Source: CAYONZ01 sp964405465
GTDB lineage: Bacteria; Bdellovibrionota; Bdellovibrionia; Bdellovibrionales; JAMPXM01
DNA: 64,000 bases
Direction of reading: 5' to 3'
NCBI GenBank assembly: GCA_964405465.1
Contig: CAYONZ010000007.1
Location: 27,900-91,899, forward strand
Each line of letters opens with the position of its first letter. The stretch's first letter is position 1. A program made the position numbers and the translations under genes. Below are positions 44,986 through 54,826 of this stretch, in pieces. Below the pieces are notes generated by a model. That model was not told where the DNA came from. It saw only the letters and a list, made by a program, of their open reading frames with translations, and ran no database searches.

Positions 44986-45491
44986 GTCAGCTCCCTCTTT
45001 TTTGCTTTCAAGCTTTTAGAATTAACAGCTTCAAAGCGCTGACACAAGTATTCAAAAAGATCATCCTGAAGGTCAAACATCATCTGGGCCTCACGCTCAG
45101 ATTTCTCATGGTCATATTCTAGTAAATGCAAAATACCATGAATCACCATATAGCCAAGTTCCTGCCACACTGACAACTTGTGCTCTTTCGCCTGGCGAGA
45201 AATCACCTGCGGGCAAATCACCAGCTCCCCCAACCCCGTCATGCCATCACCCGCAAAACTCAAAACATCAGTCGCATAGTTTTTGTTGCGGTAAGTCTTG
45301 TTGAGCTTTTGAGCAGATTTCGCATCCATAAAAACCAGCGTCAGTTCGAGGTCGCGCCAAACAGGATAGGTCTTCGACGAAAAATATTTGATCTTACGTT
45401 TCTGCAGCTGCCGAACAAGCTGTTCGGTCCACTTATGCAAAAACTCCCTGGGAATACGCGTTTTGCTTTGCTTGACAATCAAAAGCGTCAT
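44934..45491 (-). CDS. ybeY: Endoribonuclease YbeY
   Basis: 185 residues. The zinc motif H3XH5XH is seen in HGILHLLEYDHE (about 115-126). Acts in 16S rRNA maturation and ribosome quality control. The C-terminal about 30 basic residues are longer than usual and overlap the prfB start by 52 bases. Overlaps the PgpH gene by four bases. Confidence 0.92.
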   Translation of the reverse strand: MTLLIVKQSKTRIPREFLHKWTEQLVRQLQKRKIKYFSSKTYPVWRDLELTLVFMDAKSAQKLNKTYRNKNYATDVLSFAGDGMTGLGELVICPQVISRQAKEHKLSVWQELGYMVIHGILHLLEYDHEKSEREAQMMFDLQDDLFEYLCQRFEAVNSKSLKAKKRELTWESKPKVLKSRNAFKI

Positions 45492-47950
45492 GCGTTGGCT
45501 GAACCTTTTTTGACCGCGACTTTGCCAAAGCTTTTGGCGGTCTCTGAAGCCCCCCCGCCTGCTTTTTTAGGATAATCAATTCTTTGGTGATAGATTCCTA
45601 AGAGAACGCGAATAAACGCAGCCTCGATAATCGTGAGATCCTTTAACGTGAGATTACATTCATCCAGTTGGCCGTCCATAAATTTACGCTGAATGATGTT
45701 CTTGACGATATTCTGCAAACGCACAGGAGTCGGCTCATCAAGTGATCGAGCTGCCGCCTCAATACTATCAGCCAACATAATAAGGGCGGCCTCACGAAAT
45801 TGGGGTTTCGGTCCTGGATAACGAAAGTCTTCTTCCGACACGGACTCCAATTCTTCGTCGTGCTTTTCAACTGCGCGATTATAAAAAAACGAAATCAATG
45901 TCGTGCCGTGATGCTGAACAATACCGTCGATAATCGGCTTACCTAACTTGTGCTCCAAGCCCAACTCCACGCCATCTTTCACATGTGCTATCAAAATTGT
46001 TTTACTCATATGTGGCGAAAGGTGATCGTGAGGATTCTGTCCAGGCTTTTGGTTTTCAATGAAATAGGCCGAGTGCTCGGTTTTGCCAATATCATGATAA
46101 TAAGACATCACCTTACCCAAAAGTGAGTTGGCTCCAATTTCTTCAGCAGCAGCCTCGACCATACTTCCGACAACTAGAGAATGATGATAGGTTCCTGGGG
46201 CACGCACAATCATATCCTTTAGAAGCGGATGGTTCAGATTGCTCAATTCTAAAAGTTTCACATCTGTGGTGCTATTGAAAATCGTCTCGAGCGCTGGAAT
46301 CAACATCATCGCAATCAACGATGCGCCAAAGCCCGACAACATGCCAGCGGGAACACTCCACACGAGTTGCGCAATGAACCCCGAGTCTCCAAAGTGCTCA
46401 ACAGCTATGGCCAATGCGATGACCGCAGCATTCACTGCGCCTGTACGCAAACCTGCACGGTAAATATCATTTCTTTTCTTACAACCATAAACGCCTCGAG
46501 CCGCAGCCAAACTCCCAGCGATTGTCACCAAGAAGAATGCAAAACGCATATCAACCATCAACGACAAAACAACAGACAAAAATAGACTGAATATCCAAAC
46601 AACTTCACCAGATGTGATTAACAATCCCACCATCATCGTGCCACAAGCAACGGGAGACGCGAACAGCAGAGCACTTTCAGGAATTAAACTCCCATATTTT
46701 GAAACAAAAGCTGCATTGATTAAGAACAAGAACATTTTGTGAATAATCACAACAATTAGACTGACAACACCCATAATGGCGTAGTCTTTCGCTTCTACTC
46801 GAACTCGATTTAAGGTGAAGCGACGCAAATACGAAAGCGAAACTCCCAAAAGTACTACGAACAAAAATGCAGAAAACAAGGAGACAAGATTGCGATTGCG
46901 ATTCGATCGTAATCGTTCAATCTCTTTCAAAAGTCCCACCTGAAGTGGCCGCACTTTTTGGCCTTCTGCCACAATCACTTGCCCTTTTTTAACCGTTAAA
47001 ATTTCTGGCATCACTTCTTCACGTGCTTTTTTTCGAAGAAGCTCGGTGTCTTTTTGGTTCAACACAACGTTGGGTACAACAATAGAACGAGCGACCCCAA
47101 GAAGCATGCGCTGATCCTTTGAAGCAATTGTGTGCAGGCCCGAGATTGTTTCGACCGGAAAATCTTCCTCACGACTCACATCATGCAGATCTCTCGTATT
47201 CAACAAGAGGCTTCGGGCCCGGCCTCCCCTCGAGACATCATGAACCGTTAAGTCTTTGAGCCCCAAGGGGATCTGTCGATCATAACCGTCGATCACTTTG
47301 AGTTGCGACCAGACCTCAAGAGTCTCAACCAAAATATTTTCAACGCGCGGGCTAAACTTTTGTAAAACCAACCACTCAAAATTCCGATCACTGATTTTTC
47401 TCCCCAAAGAGCTTTCGAAAGTTGGCTTATTTTTTCCAAACTCGCGCACCTGGTCTTCAAGTTCAAATTCGTCCTTAGCCCACGAAACTCGGCGTGCTTC
47501 TTCCCGCATTTTGCGAAAAGCCAGAGACACTCGATTTATGCTGTCCTCGAAGGCATAACGATCGAAATCAAAAATCAAAGGAACCAAGGCCTGCGCTGCA
47601 AGTCGTTTTTCCTCTGTTGCTACTTCATCGACAAACTCGAAACTAATCGGCGATTTCACATCACGCGGAGCAACCTCTCCCGACCGAAGTGAATAAGAAA
47701 AATCAAAATCCAGATACAAAAGAAACCCGAGCAAAACCGAGAAAAGAAAAAGAAATGCAATACCTCGCAATCGAAAAACTTGATCGATACGATGCAGAAC
47801 TCGACCGAACCAGGTTTTTTCAAAACCCAATCCGTTCACCCAGTCCAAAAAACCAAGCGAGTGATCGATGTACTTAGAACGATGATATATTGATTCACGG
47901 TGTGCAGGCTTCTTCTCTGATCGCCCAAAACCGAGTCTTGTTTTACCCAT
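45488..47950 (-). CDS. 7TM-HD family phosphodiesterase (PgpH type)
   Basis: 820 residues: one helix near 65-85, an extracytoplasmic 7TMR-HDED domain (about 95-340), seven helices (about 350-540), and a cytoplasmic HD domain (about 590-760) with YHHSLVVGSMVEAA and the HD in YYHDIGKTEH, as in PgpH, which cleaves c-di-AMP. Lies directly before ybeY, a common pairing; the phoH that often separates them is absent. Whether this organism makes c-di-AMP cannot be seen here. Confidence 0.88.
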   Translation of the reverse strand: MGKTRLGFGRSEKKPAHRESIYHRSKYIDHSLGFLDWVNGLGFEKTWFGRVLHRIDQVFRLRGIAFLFLFSVLLGFLLYLDFDFSYSLRSGEVAPRDVKSPISFEFVDEVATEEKRLAAQALVPLIFDFDRYAFEDSINRVSLAFRKMREEARRVSWAKDEFELEDQVREFGKNKPTFESSLGRKISDRNFEWLVLQKFSPRVENILVETLEVWSQLKVIDGYDRQIPLGLKDLTVHDVSRGGRARSLLLNTRDLHDVSREEDFPVETISGLHTIASKDQRMLLGVARSIVVPNVVLNQKDTELLRKKAREEVMPEILTVKKGQVIVAEGQKVRPLQVGLLKEIERLRSNRNRNLVSLFSAFLFVVLLGVSLSYLRRFTLNRVRVEAKDYAIMGVVSLIVVIIHKMFLFLINAAFVSKYGSLIPESALLFASPVACGTMMVGLLITSGEVVWIFSLFLSVVLSLMVDMRFAFFLVTIAGSLAAARGVYGCKKRNDIYRAGLRTGAVNAAVIALAIAVEHFGDSGFIAQLVWSVPAGMLSGFGASLIAMMLIPALETIFNSTTDVKLLELSNLNHPLLKDMIVRAPGTYHHSLVVGSMVEAAAEEIGANSLLGKVMSYYHDIGKTEHSAYFIENQKPGQNPHDHLSPHMSKTILIAHVKDGVELGLEHKLGKPIIDGIVQHHGTTLISFFYNRAVEKHDEELESVSEEDFRYPGPKPQFREAALIMLADSIEAAARSLDEPTPVRLQNIVKNIIQRKFMDGQLDECNLTLKDLTIIEAAFIRVLLGIYHQRIDYPKKAGGGASETAKSFGKVAVKKGSANA

Positions 47951-48073
47951 AACTCCATTTATTATCGGTTAACTTTTAGAAAAGCGTAAAGTACTGTGAT
48001 ATAGAAACAACAAAACCTAGTCAATCTCGACGTCTGCCCAGGCAAAATCGAACCCCAAAACTGTTGGAGGACT

Positions 48074-48979
48074 ATGACTCAGCCCCCTAAAGACCTAAAA
48101 TCATTCTCCGCGCTTGTTGAAATTGTTGAAGCACTTCGAGGACCAGAGGGTTGCCCTTGGGACAAAGAGCAAACCCACGCGTCACTGGTTCCTTTTGCCA
48201 TCGAAGAAGCCTACGAATTTGCTGAGGCAGTCGAAGTCAGCCATGCAGCCCAAGGCAACTCGCAAGAAACAGAAGACCGCAAGCAAGCCGATGCTGAAAT
48301 GGCCTCCGAGCTAGGAGACATGCTCCTTCAAGTCGTGCTTCACGCGGAGATCGCGAAACAGCGAAATGCATTCTCAATCGAAGAGGTTCTCGAGGCGATC
48401 AACTCAAAAATGATACGAAGACACCCACATGTGTTTGCAGATGAAGTCGCGACCAATTCTAGCGAAGTGCTCGCCCAATGGGACATCCTGAAGCAAAAAG
48501 AAAAAAAGCCAAAGCCGAACGATCGCTTTGACATTCCAAATGCACTTCCAGCTCTGCTTCGCGCATCTAAAATTGGCGCCAAAACCAATCAACTGAAATT
48601 TGATTGGCAAAATGCATTGCAGGTGTGGCCAAAAGTTGAGGAGGAATTGCTCGAACTCAAGCAAGCACTCGACAGTCTTCAATGGTCAGCCCCCAAAATA
48701 CAGCTCACAGAAAAGGACGTCGCCAGTGAACAAAAACCACCTCTGCTTCAACATCTTGAGCATGAAATTGGCGATGTTCTATTTTCTGTAGCCCAACTAG
48801 CACGTCATATGAACGTCGATCCAGAACAAGCTTTGCGCGTTGCCAATCAGAGATTTGAACAACGTTTTTTTACCATGCAAAAGATCACTCAAGACGAAGG
48901 TCTAAGTTGGCATCTTCTCTCCGACGAAGAAAAAGAGATCCAATGGAAAAAATCCAAAGATCGCCTTGCAAAGCAGTAA
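48074..48979 (+). CDS. mazG: Nucleoside triphosphate pyrophosphohydrolase MazG
   Basis: 301 residues with two MazG repeats (about 12-125 and 165-280). First: LRGPEGCPWDKEQTH and EEAYEFAEAVE with EMASELGDMLLQVV giving the EExxE...ExxD metal site; second: EEELLELKQAL...EHEIGDVLFSV. ATG follows GGAGG. Hydrolyses NTPs, including non-canonical ones and possibly those linked to (p)ppGpp. Confidence 0.92.
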   Translation: MTQPPKDLKSFSALVEIVEALRGPEGCPWDKEQTHASLVPFAIEEAYEFAEAVEVSHAAQGNSQETEDRKQADAEMASELGDMLLQVVLHAEIAKQRNAFSIEEVLEAINSKMIRRHPHVFADEVATNSSEVLAQWDILKQKEKKPKPNDRFDIPNALPALLRASKIGAKTNQLKFDWQNALQVWPKVEEELLELKQALDSLQWSAPKIQLTEKDVASEQKPPLLQHLEHEIGDVLFSVAQLARHMNVDPEQALRVANQRFEQRFFTMQKITQDEGLSWHLLSDEEKEIQWKKSKDRLAKQ

Positions 48980-49048
48980 AGAATTTTAAAAAGACGACAG
49001 CTATGCCAGACTAAGAGTGACTCGCTTTTGCATAAGGAGCTCAAGCCT

Positions 49049-49630
49049 ATGTCCACTCATAATCGTTTCATTCAGTTTACAAATGATCAATGCCGCATCA
49101 GCAAACTCAAAATTGCCAAAACGGCATCTTGGTATCACGAGTGGTTCGTCCTGCTTGCGATTCTATTGCTCGCGCTCCAAAGTCGAGCAGATCATGTTTT
49201 GGAACTGACTCGGATATTCAAAGTGTTACCAAAAATTCTGCAAACCCAACAACTTGCTGAAGACTGCATCCAGAAACAGACAGTGTCTAAAAAACCAGTT
49301 TGGCAAATTGAGGGCTGCGGCGATGTCGCGCAACAAATGTGTTTAAGTCTCTCATTGAAGGCAGCTCAACAAAAACCCCTAACAAACAGCGATCAAGAAC
49401 TACAAAAATACTGTGACCAAGAAAATCGAAAGCGCACACATAGCAAATTGTCAGTGCGACAGATGCAAGATCCGAATCTCGAGCCGACTTTAGAAAATTT
49501 CGAAGCTTCAGGTCTAGCAAGTGTTAACTCTAACCGTCGCGAAAGACTCAGATCCTCACTTTTGTATCTCCGCCAAAAGCATTTGGCCCGAGAACCCATC
49601 TCCGGCCAAAAAAATCCAGCTGAAAAATAA
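49049..49630 (+). CDS. Single-helix membrane protein of unknown function
   Basis: 193 residues from ATG 49049 (AAGGAGC eight bases before). One hydrophobic helix at about 33-50 (WFVLLAILLLAL) after a basic start, then a mainly hydrophilic region with four Cys (ADHVLE... KYCDQ) and an Arg/Lys-rich tail. Layout resembles small pilin- or Tad-like proteins but no prepilin site is seen. Convergent with the histidine kinase at 49675. Confidence 0.6.
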   Translation: MSTHNRFIQFTNDQCRISKLKIAKTASWYHEWFVLLAILLLALQSRADHVLELTRIFKVLPKILQTQQLAEDCIQKQTVSKKPVWQIEGCGDVAQQMCLSLSLKAAQQKPLTNSDQELQKYCDQENRKRTHSKLSVRQMQDPNLEPTLENFEASGLASVNSNRRERLRSSLLYLRQKHLAREPISGQKNPAEK

Positions 49631-49674
49631 AGTGTAAGCAACCAACACGCCAGATTTTTTTAGGATAAATCGGC

Positions 49675-51009
49675 TTAGGCGGCCGTCGGGAGATTTTGGT
49701 ATGCGGCATTCTGCGGAAGGCGAATCACAAAGCAAGTATGAGGGCATGAAGCATCGTAATAAAATTCACCACCGTGTGCCTCAATCAAGCCTTTGGCGAC
49801 ACTTAGACCGAGGCCAGTGCCCCGCCCAACGTCTTTCGTGGTGAAAAATGGTTGCATCATTTTTCCCGCAGTCTCTTCGGGAATTCCTCGACCGCTGTCG
49901 ATCACTCGGAGTTCAAAAACATCACCAATAAACTTAAACTTAAGTTCAATCCATCGTTCGTCCAGCATTTCAATTGCATCAACTGAGTTACTTATTAGAT
50001 TGGCCAAAACCTGTGTCAAAGCCCTGGGCCGACAAACCACCACCGCTTCTGCATCAATCGAATCAACACGCAAATCAACTTTGACCTGTGAAAAGTGTTT
50101 GCTACTCTGTGCAAGAGTCTCATCAACAAGCGACTGTAATTTAATCTGTTCAAATCCCTCTTCATGCACTTTCGAACCAGCGAAGCTCCGCAAAGACTGC
50201 ACAATCGCCGCCACCCGCCGAACAGTGTCTTGAATTCTCTCTGCCGAAATTTTAATTTTCTCGTCGTATCCCTCACGCTTAAAAAGAATATGCTGGGTGA
50301 TATGCCGAGCGTTGCCTCCGATGATTGCCAACGGATTGTTAATCTCATGAGCAACTCCAGCTGACATCTCCCCCAGAGCAGACATCTTGCTAGCATACAA
50401 ATTTTTTGCCTTTTCGTTTTCAATTTCTTTTAGCGATGAATAGAAATCTTTGAAATGCCGCACTCTTCCCGTCAACACAGGAATCATCATTAAAAAAGTA
50501 AACCCTACGATAACGTCGATGCTATTCCACATCTCCTGGCCGCCAGGCTGAACCGTCGTATTGATTCGACCCGCAATATAATACAAAAGCATAAGTCCAG
50601 CAGAAAAAATGTAGTCCTTGAGGCGGACAAAAACCAGTGCAAATCCCATAAACAACACGGGAACAAGGAGAGACTGATACACACTGTTGTGCAAAACGCA
50701 GCCCACACCAGTAATAGCGATGTAAAAAAAGGAAACAATATTTTGAAGTTCTAAACCAGAATATTTCTTCAAAAAATCTTTTCGCCAAATGCCATAAACA
50801 AAATACGAAGCAAAAATCCATTGTAACCAGCAATTCGCATGAACAATCCACAAAGGATCGCGAAAATTGTCTTTGGGCAAAAGTGGAATATCTAGCAAGA
50901 TCGCAATCAAAAATATGAAATGTGCCATGAGCCCATTCCCAAGGAGCGTTCGCGAAACGCGAAATTCGACAAAGTCCTCATAGTTCTTAAATGATTGCAA
51001 CGAGCTCAT
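49675..51009 (-). CDS. Membrane sensor histidine kinase
   Basis: 444 residues: about six helices in residues 25-190, HisKA with GEMSAGVAHEINNPLAIIGG (about 210), and HATPase_c (about 320-435; LISNSVDAIE, DSGRGIPEE, GTGLGLSVAKG). No PAS or large sensor domain; the sensor is the membrane part itself. No response regulator gene adjoins, so it is an orphan. Confidence 0.9.
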   Translation of the reverse strand: MSSLQSFKNYEDFVEFRVSRTLLGNGLMAHFIFLIAILLDIPLLPKDNFRDPLWIVHANCWLQWIFASYFVYGIWRKDFLKKYSGLELQNIVSFFYIAITGVGCVLHNSVYQSLLVPVLFMGFALVFVRLKDYIFSAGLMLLYYIAGRINTTVQPGGQEMWNSIDVIVGFTFLMMIPVLTGRVRHFKDFYSSLKEIENEKAKNLYASKMSALGEMSAGVAHEINNPLAIIGGNARHITQHILFKREGYDEKIKISAERIQDTVRRVAAIVQSLRSFAGSKVHEEGFEQIKLQSLVDETLAQSSKHFSQVKVDLRVDSIDAEAVVVCRPRALTQVLANLISNSVDAIEMLDERWIELKFKFIGDVFELRVIDSGRGIPEETAGKMMQPFFTTKDVGRGTGLGLSVAKGLIEAHGGEFYYDASCPHTCFVIRLPQNAAYQNLPTAA

Positions 51010-51259
51010 CCGCCTTTCACGAAATTCCTTCAGCTTTCATTGCACGGACTCACGGGTGCAACTCTACCGCACTTTCATCTATGCCTAGAAAACTAAAGAA
51101 AGATCTCAGCAACTTATCGGAAAACTCAGTCACAATACGAAGACTCGGTTAAGAAAACTCAAATAATCCAGACTAGACCAAAGGCGGAAAGCAAAGCACA
51201 CAATCCGACCAAGGTCAGGAGGACCTCGGCTCTGATTGGGGTCTATTGGTAAAATTAAC

Positions 51260-52336
51260 TCAATAATGAATCGCACCACCGAAGTGATCTCGTAACCTAA
51301 GTAAATCAGCTTCACTCAATGGGTTACCACTCAACTCAATTCCCATCGGCATTGCCAGTGGTTTAAAAATTTTAAAATCCAAACTGTTAATCCGGTTATC
51401 CGAAAGATCAAGGCGGGAAATCAATCGGTTTCCGACAAACAAATCAACTGGCAATGTCTGAAGAAGATTCTTTTTCAGACGAAGTGTTTCCAACTGCGAA
51501 GCTCCAGCAAATGCCCCAGACTGAATCGATTCAATTTTGTTTCCATCTAGATTAATTTCGCGAATTGCCCCAAGCAAAGAAAACCCACCAACACCCAATT
51601 CTCTCAGCTCATTTTCAGCTAGACTTAGTCGTGTCAGTCCAGGCAGCTGCTCAAACATCGAAGCATCCAGCCCTGCAATTTTATTTGCGCTCAAATCAAT
51701 AAAATCTATTTTAGGTAATTCATAAAAGGCACCATCCCGAATCAACCAAATCTCATTGGCGGACAAACTGATCTCCAAGAGAGAATCCATCCCGGCAAAA
51801 ACATGATCCGGCAAAATCTGAATTTTATTATTTTGTAAACGTAGATAGCGCACAGCGCTTAAATCGCGAAACACGCCTGCACTTAATGATGATATTAAAT
51901 TCTCAGACAAGTAGATCTGTTGCAGCTTGGTACAACCATCAAAGGTACCAACAGGCAATTCTACGATTTGATTTCCAGAAAGGTCCAACGTCTCCAAACT
52001 TACCAACTCAGCAAAAACACCCGGTTCCAGTTTGGAAATTTTGTTTTGCGCAAAAACCAAATTCGTTATTGATTTAAGCCCCTCGAAATCAGAGCGTTGA
52101 ATGTGCTCGACACCTTGCTCAGTAAAATCAAGCGAGGCCAAAGTATCAAGATCGTTTGCCGAAATAAATTCACACGGCTTCGAGAGTTCCGCCTCGAGTC
52201 GAATTTTAATTTCAGAGGCCCGAGAGCAAACCGAGGTAAACGCTTGTGCGCGTCCTGCCATCATAATTAATCCCATGATCAAAAGAATATGAGCCGTTGC
52301 AATGCGAAAGCCGCTCTCCACTTTGTCTCTACCCAT
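51260..52336 (-). CDS. Secreted leucine-rich-repeat protein
   Basis: 358 residues from ATG 52336 with AGGGA before it (the longer frame to 52381 is less likely). Signal peptide ends at GRAQA-F. Two Cys (SVCSRAS, KPCEF) form a cap like LRRNT, followed by about ten LRRs of 24 residues (LxxLxLxxNxIxxLxxGxF, from about 85 to 340), of the typical extracellular class. Such proteins bind other proteins; in a predator this may be prey or self recognition (inference). No catalytic domain. Base composition like its neighbours. Confidence 0.85.
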   Translation of the reverse strand: MGRDKVESGFRIATAHILLIMGLIMMAGRAQAFTSVCSRASEIKIRLEAELSKPCEFISANDLDTLASLDFTEQGVEHIQRSDFEGLKSITNLVFAQNKISKLEPGVFAELVSLETLDLSGNQIVELPVGTFDGCTKLQQIYLSENLISSLSAGVFRDLSAVRYLRLQNNKIQILPDHVFAGMDSLLEISLSANEIWLIRDGAFYELPKIDFIDLSANKIAGLDASMFEQLPGLTRLSLAENELRELGVGGFSLLGAIREINLDGNKIESIQSGAFAGASQLETLRLKKNLLQTLPVDLFVGNRLISRLDLSDNRINSLDFKIFKPLAMPMGIELSGNPLSEADLLRLRDHFGGAIHY

Positions 52337-52497
52337 AAAAGGTCCCTCCCCAAAAAAAGACTTAAAAAAGGTAGGTTGCAAAACAAATCATGGCAAGCAC
52401 TCGACAAAAAAAGAAATTTGCACTGAGTCACTGAAAACAACAACTGGTGCCAGCTTTTTAGAACTCTTTTACTCTTGATCAAACTGATTAAAATATT

Positions 52498-54813
52498 TCA
52501 AAAAAGATAAGAAACTTTCTTGTACTTATTTTTCAAAAGCATTTTCACCTGATTACGATAAAACACACTCGAAAAGCGATCACTCGAACCACCCATCAAA
52601 ACGGTATAAGATTCATTTTCAGCATGATCACAAACAAATCGAAATGATGGAGAAAAAGTTCCGACACGACCATGTGATTCAAACACCGCGCCTTGCACAA
52701 CCGTTCCCCGACCGCCCTCAATTTCGATGGGACCGTAATCAAGCGGAATGAAAAAGTTCAAAAATCGAGGCCACTTTCCTTGAAAAAAAATATTTCGCAT
52801 CCAAACTTGATTAAGGTCACCCCACAACGGCACCTCTTTTGCCTGATACCTCTCCTCGACAATTCGCACTGCATTTTCAACTCGTTCACGCCTTGATTTC
52901 GCCTGGAACCAAAGCTCATAAATCGAGGGTTCATCTGCAAGCCACACCCGATCGAAATGAGCATAGAAATCTGCAAGGATTGGAGTTCTTTCTTGCAATG
53001 AGATCCAGGCATTGCCCAACCAATCGGTGCCAAACATCTTGCGAAAAATCTCGCGATACAATTCTTCAAAAACAACGGCACCGACAGAATATTTGTCGTA
53101 CTTCTTATCCCATCCATCAAGAATCGATTTCAACGGACCCTTAGGAATATATTTTCCCCAATCGCCCAAATGGCGGGCCGCATGTTCCGAAAATATATCC
53201 GTTTGGATTTTCTGCAAAGACTCGACATTGTGTTTGGACGTCTGCTGAATCAATTTGCGAATTCGCGAACCCCGACAATCTCCCATTGAGGCATTAATCA
53301 AAGCCTTATGTCCCGCACGATTCCAATCCTCGTTTGCGGTCACCAAAATTCCATCGGGAGGATTCAAATGCGAGGTCAATTCATCACTTGGCACCAAACC
53401 ATTCCAAGAATTGGAGGCCTCCCATCCCAAAAGAGGAAACAATCCAGATGACTTCCTTCGCGGCGCAAGTCCCGACTGTTGATAGCCAATGTTTCCAGCC
53501 TGATCAGCGATCAACCAGTTACATGAAACCAAAACCTTTCTTGTCAAACTCTGAGCCTGAGTCACTTTTTGAGCGACCAACAATCCTGCCAATGCCTCCA
53601 GTGTCTCACTCGCTCCTGTCTCCAATTGCGACCACGCTCTTGAAAGATAAAACCCATCTGCCACTTTGGGCCAATCCCCTGCTCTTGGTTCCGTCTTCTT
53701 TTTTGTGCCCCTAGGGTTCTGCTGGACCTCATCCAAATCAATTGGAAACTCCACCACGCCGTTTCGCGACTGCATGACATTCATAACTAAATCAGCTTTG
53801 CCTTTACGCGAGATCACCTCACTCCGGGCAGACAGCGGAACGAACTTCTCCCCTTCCCGAACTTGCCCACCACGAATCTCTTCAACAAAAAAATCGATGG
53901 TGTCCATGAAACCGTAGGTGAAACTAAAACTAAGATTCCGATTTCTCCCCATACATAGGCCAGGCAATCCCGGAACTGAAATTCCGTGGGCAAATTCATC
54001 TTGCCAATAAAACAAGACTTCGTGCCAAACACCTGGCAATCGATTCACATCTAGGTGAGGATCAAAGGCATGCAGAGGTTTTTTTGAAATAGACCGATCG
54101 CCGCTCACCACAAAGTTATTACTCGCCATGAGTTTTGGCAGAGCACCGAGATAACGAATTTCCTTAGGAAGAACCCGGTGTGCCACCTCGACCTTTTTAT
54201 AAATTTCGAGCAAATCATCCGACAGATCAGCTAAATGCGGATGAAATAAAGACTTCAATTTTTCCAAAGACACGTCATTTTGTAGGCACTCAAAAATCCA
54301 GCGTTCCAAATCCTCTTGGCTTTGAGCCAATCCGATGTAGCTCATTAAACGAAGTAAAACCAAGGTGTCTTGCAAACGCCAGATCTGAGGGCGCAACCCG
54401 GCCAATCTCATCTCAAACGGCCAAGGTTTCACTGTTTCAATATAGCAATTTACTCCTTCACAATATCGAGTCAAAAAATGAAGAGCTGCAGGCGAAAGTG
54501 TTTCGATCTCCTTCTTGGCAGCGGCCTCGAGCCCAAGCCCTCGCATAAACACATCGATTTCAAGAGTTTCTCGATCTGCTTTGAGCAACTCTGAAACTCT
54601 TCCTGCGCCAATCACCTTCACCAATTGCATCTGCATCAAACGTTCATGGGCATGCATCAAACCCTGAACAAATGCCAAATCATCATGTTTTTTTAACCAC
54701 ACTTCAGGCATACCTTCGAAGTGTCGACGCGCCTCGAATTCCACCCCACCCATCAAAAACGATTTCTTATTTATTGTAAGTCCATTCTTTTCACACAATA
54801 TCCCTGGTTTCAT
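52498..54813 (-). CDS. Penicillin-acylase-family Ntn hydrolase, apparently cytoplasmic
   Basis: 771 residues, S45 family. The pro-region (to about 235) starts with LAFVQGLMHAHERLMQMQLV; the nucleophile is the Ser of LMASNNFVVSGDRS (about 231), with the conserved SNN-V and the DPHL motif right after. Beta-chain Asn/Arg are in VTANEDWN (about 490). Relatives are exported and cleaved at the Ser, removing the pro-segment; here no signal peptide is present. May hydrolyse N-acyl homoserine lactones, beta-lactams or other amides; substrate unknown. 13 bases from murJ, likely one operon. Confidence 0.85.
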   Translation of the reverse strand: MKPGILCEKNGLTINKKSFLMGGVEFEARRHFEGMPEVWLKKHDDLAFVQGLMHAHERLMQMQLVKVIGAGRVSELLKADRETLEIDVFMRGLGLEAAAKKEIETLSPAALHFLTRYCEGVNCYIETVKPWPFEMRLAGLRPQIWRLQDTLVLLRLMSYIGLAQSQEDLERWIFECLQNDVSLEKLKSLFHPHLADLSDDLLEIYKKVEVAHRVLPKEIRYLGALPKLMASNNFVVSGDRSISKKPLHAFDPHLDVNRLPGVWHEVLFYWQDEFAHGISVPGLPGLCMGRNRNLSFSFTYGFMDTIDFFVEEIRGGQVREGEKFVPLSARSEVISRKGKADLVMNVMQSRNGVVEFPIDLDEVQQNPRGTKKKTEPRAGDWPKVADGFYLSRAWSQLETGASETLEALAGLLVAQKVTQAQSLTRKVLVSCNWLIADQAGNIGYQQSGLAPRRKSSGLFPLLGWEASNSWNGLVPSDELTSHLNPPDGILVTANEDWNRAGHKALINASMGDCRGSRIRKLIQQTSKHNVESLQKIQTDIFSEHAARHLGDWGKYIPKGPLKSILDGWDKKYDKYSVGAVVFEELYREIFRKMFGTDWLGNAWISLQERTPILADFYAHFDRVWLADEPSIYELWFQAKSRRERVENAVRIVEERYQAKEVPLWGDLNQVWMRNIFFQGKWPRFLNFFIPLDYGPIEIEGGRGTVVQGAVFESHGRVGTFSPSFRFVCDHAENESYTVLMGGSSDRFSSVFYRNQVKMLLKNKYKKVSYLF

Positions 54814-54826
54814 GGGCGCCTCTTCA

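Noticed and set aside
51010..51259. Space between the histidine kinase and the LRR gene
   Set aside because: Contains only a 61-codon shadow frame and a short AGGTC...GACCT hairpin without T-run; nothing worth calling.
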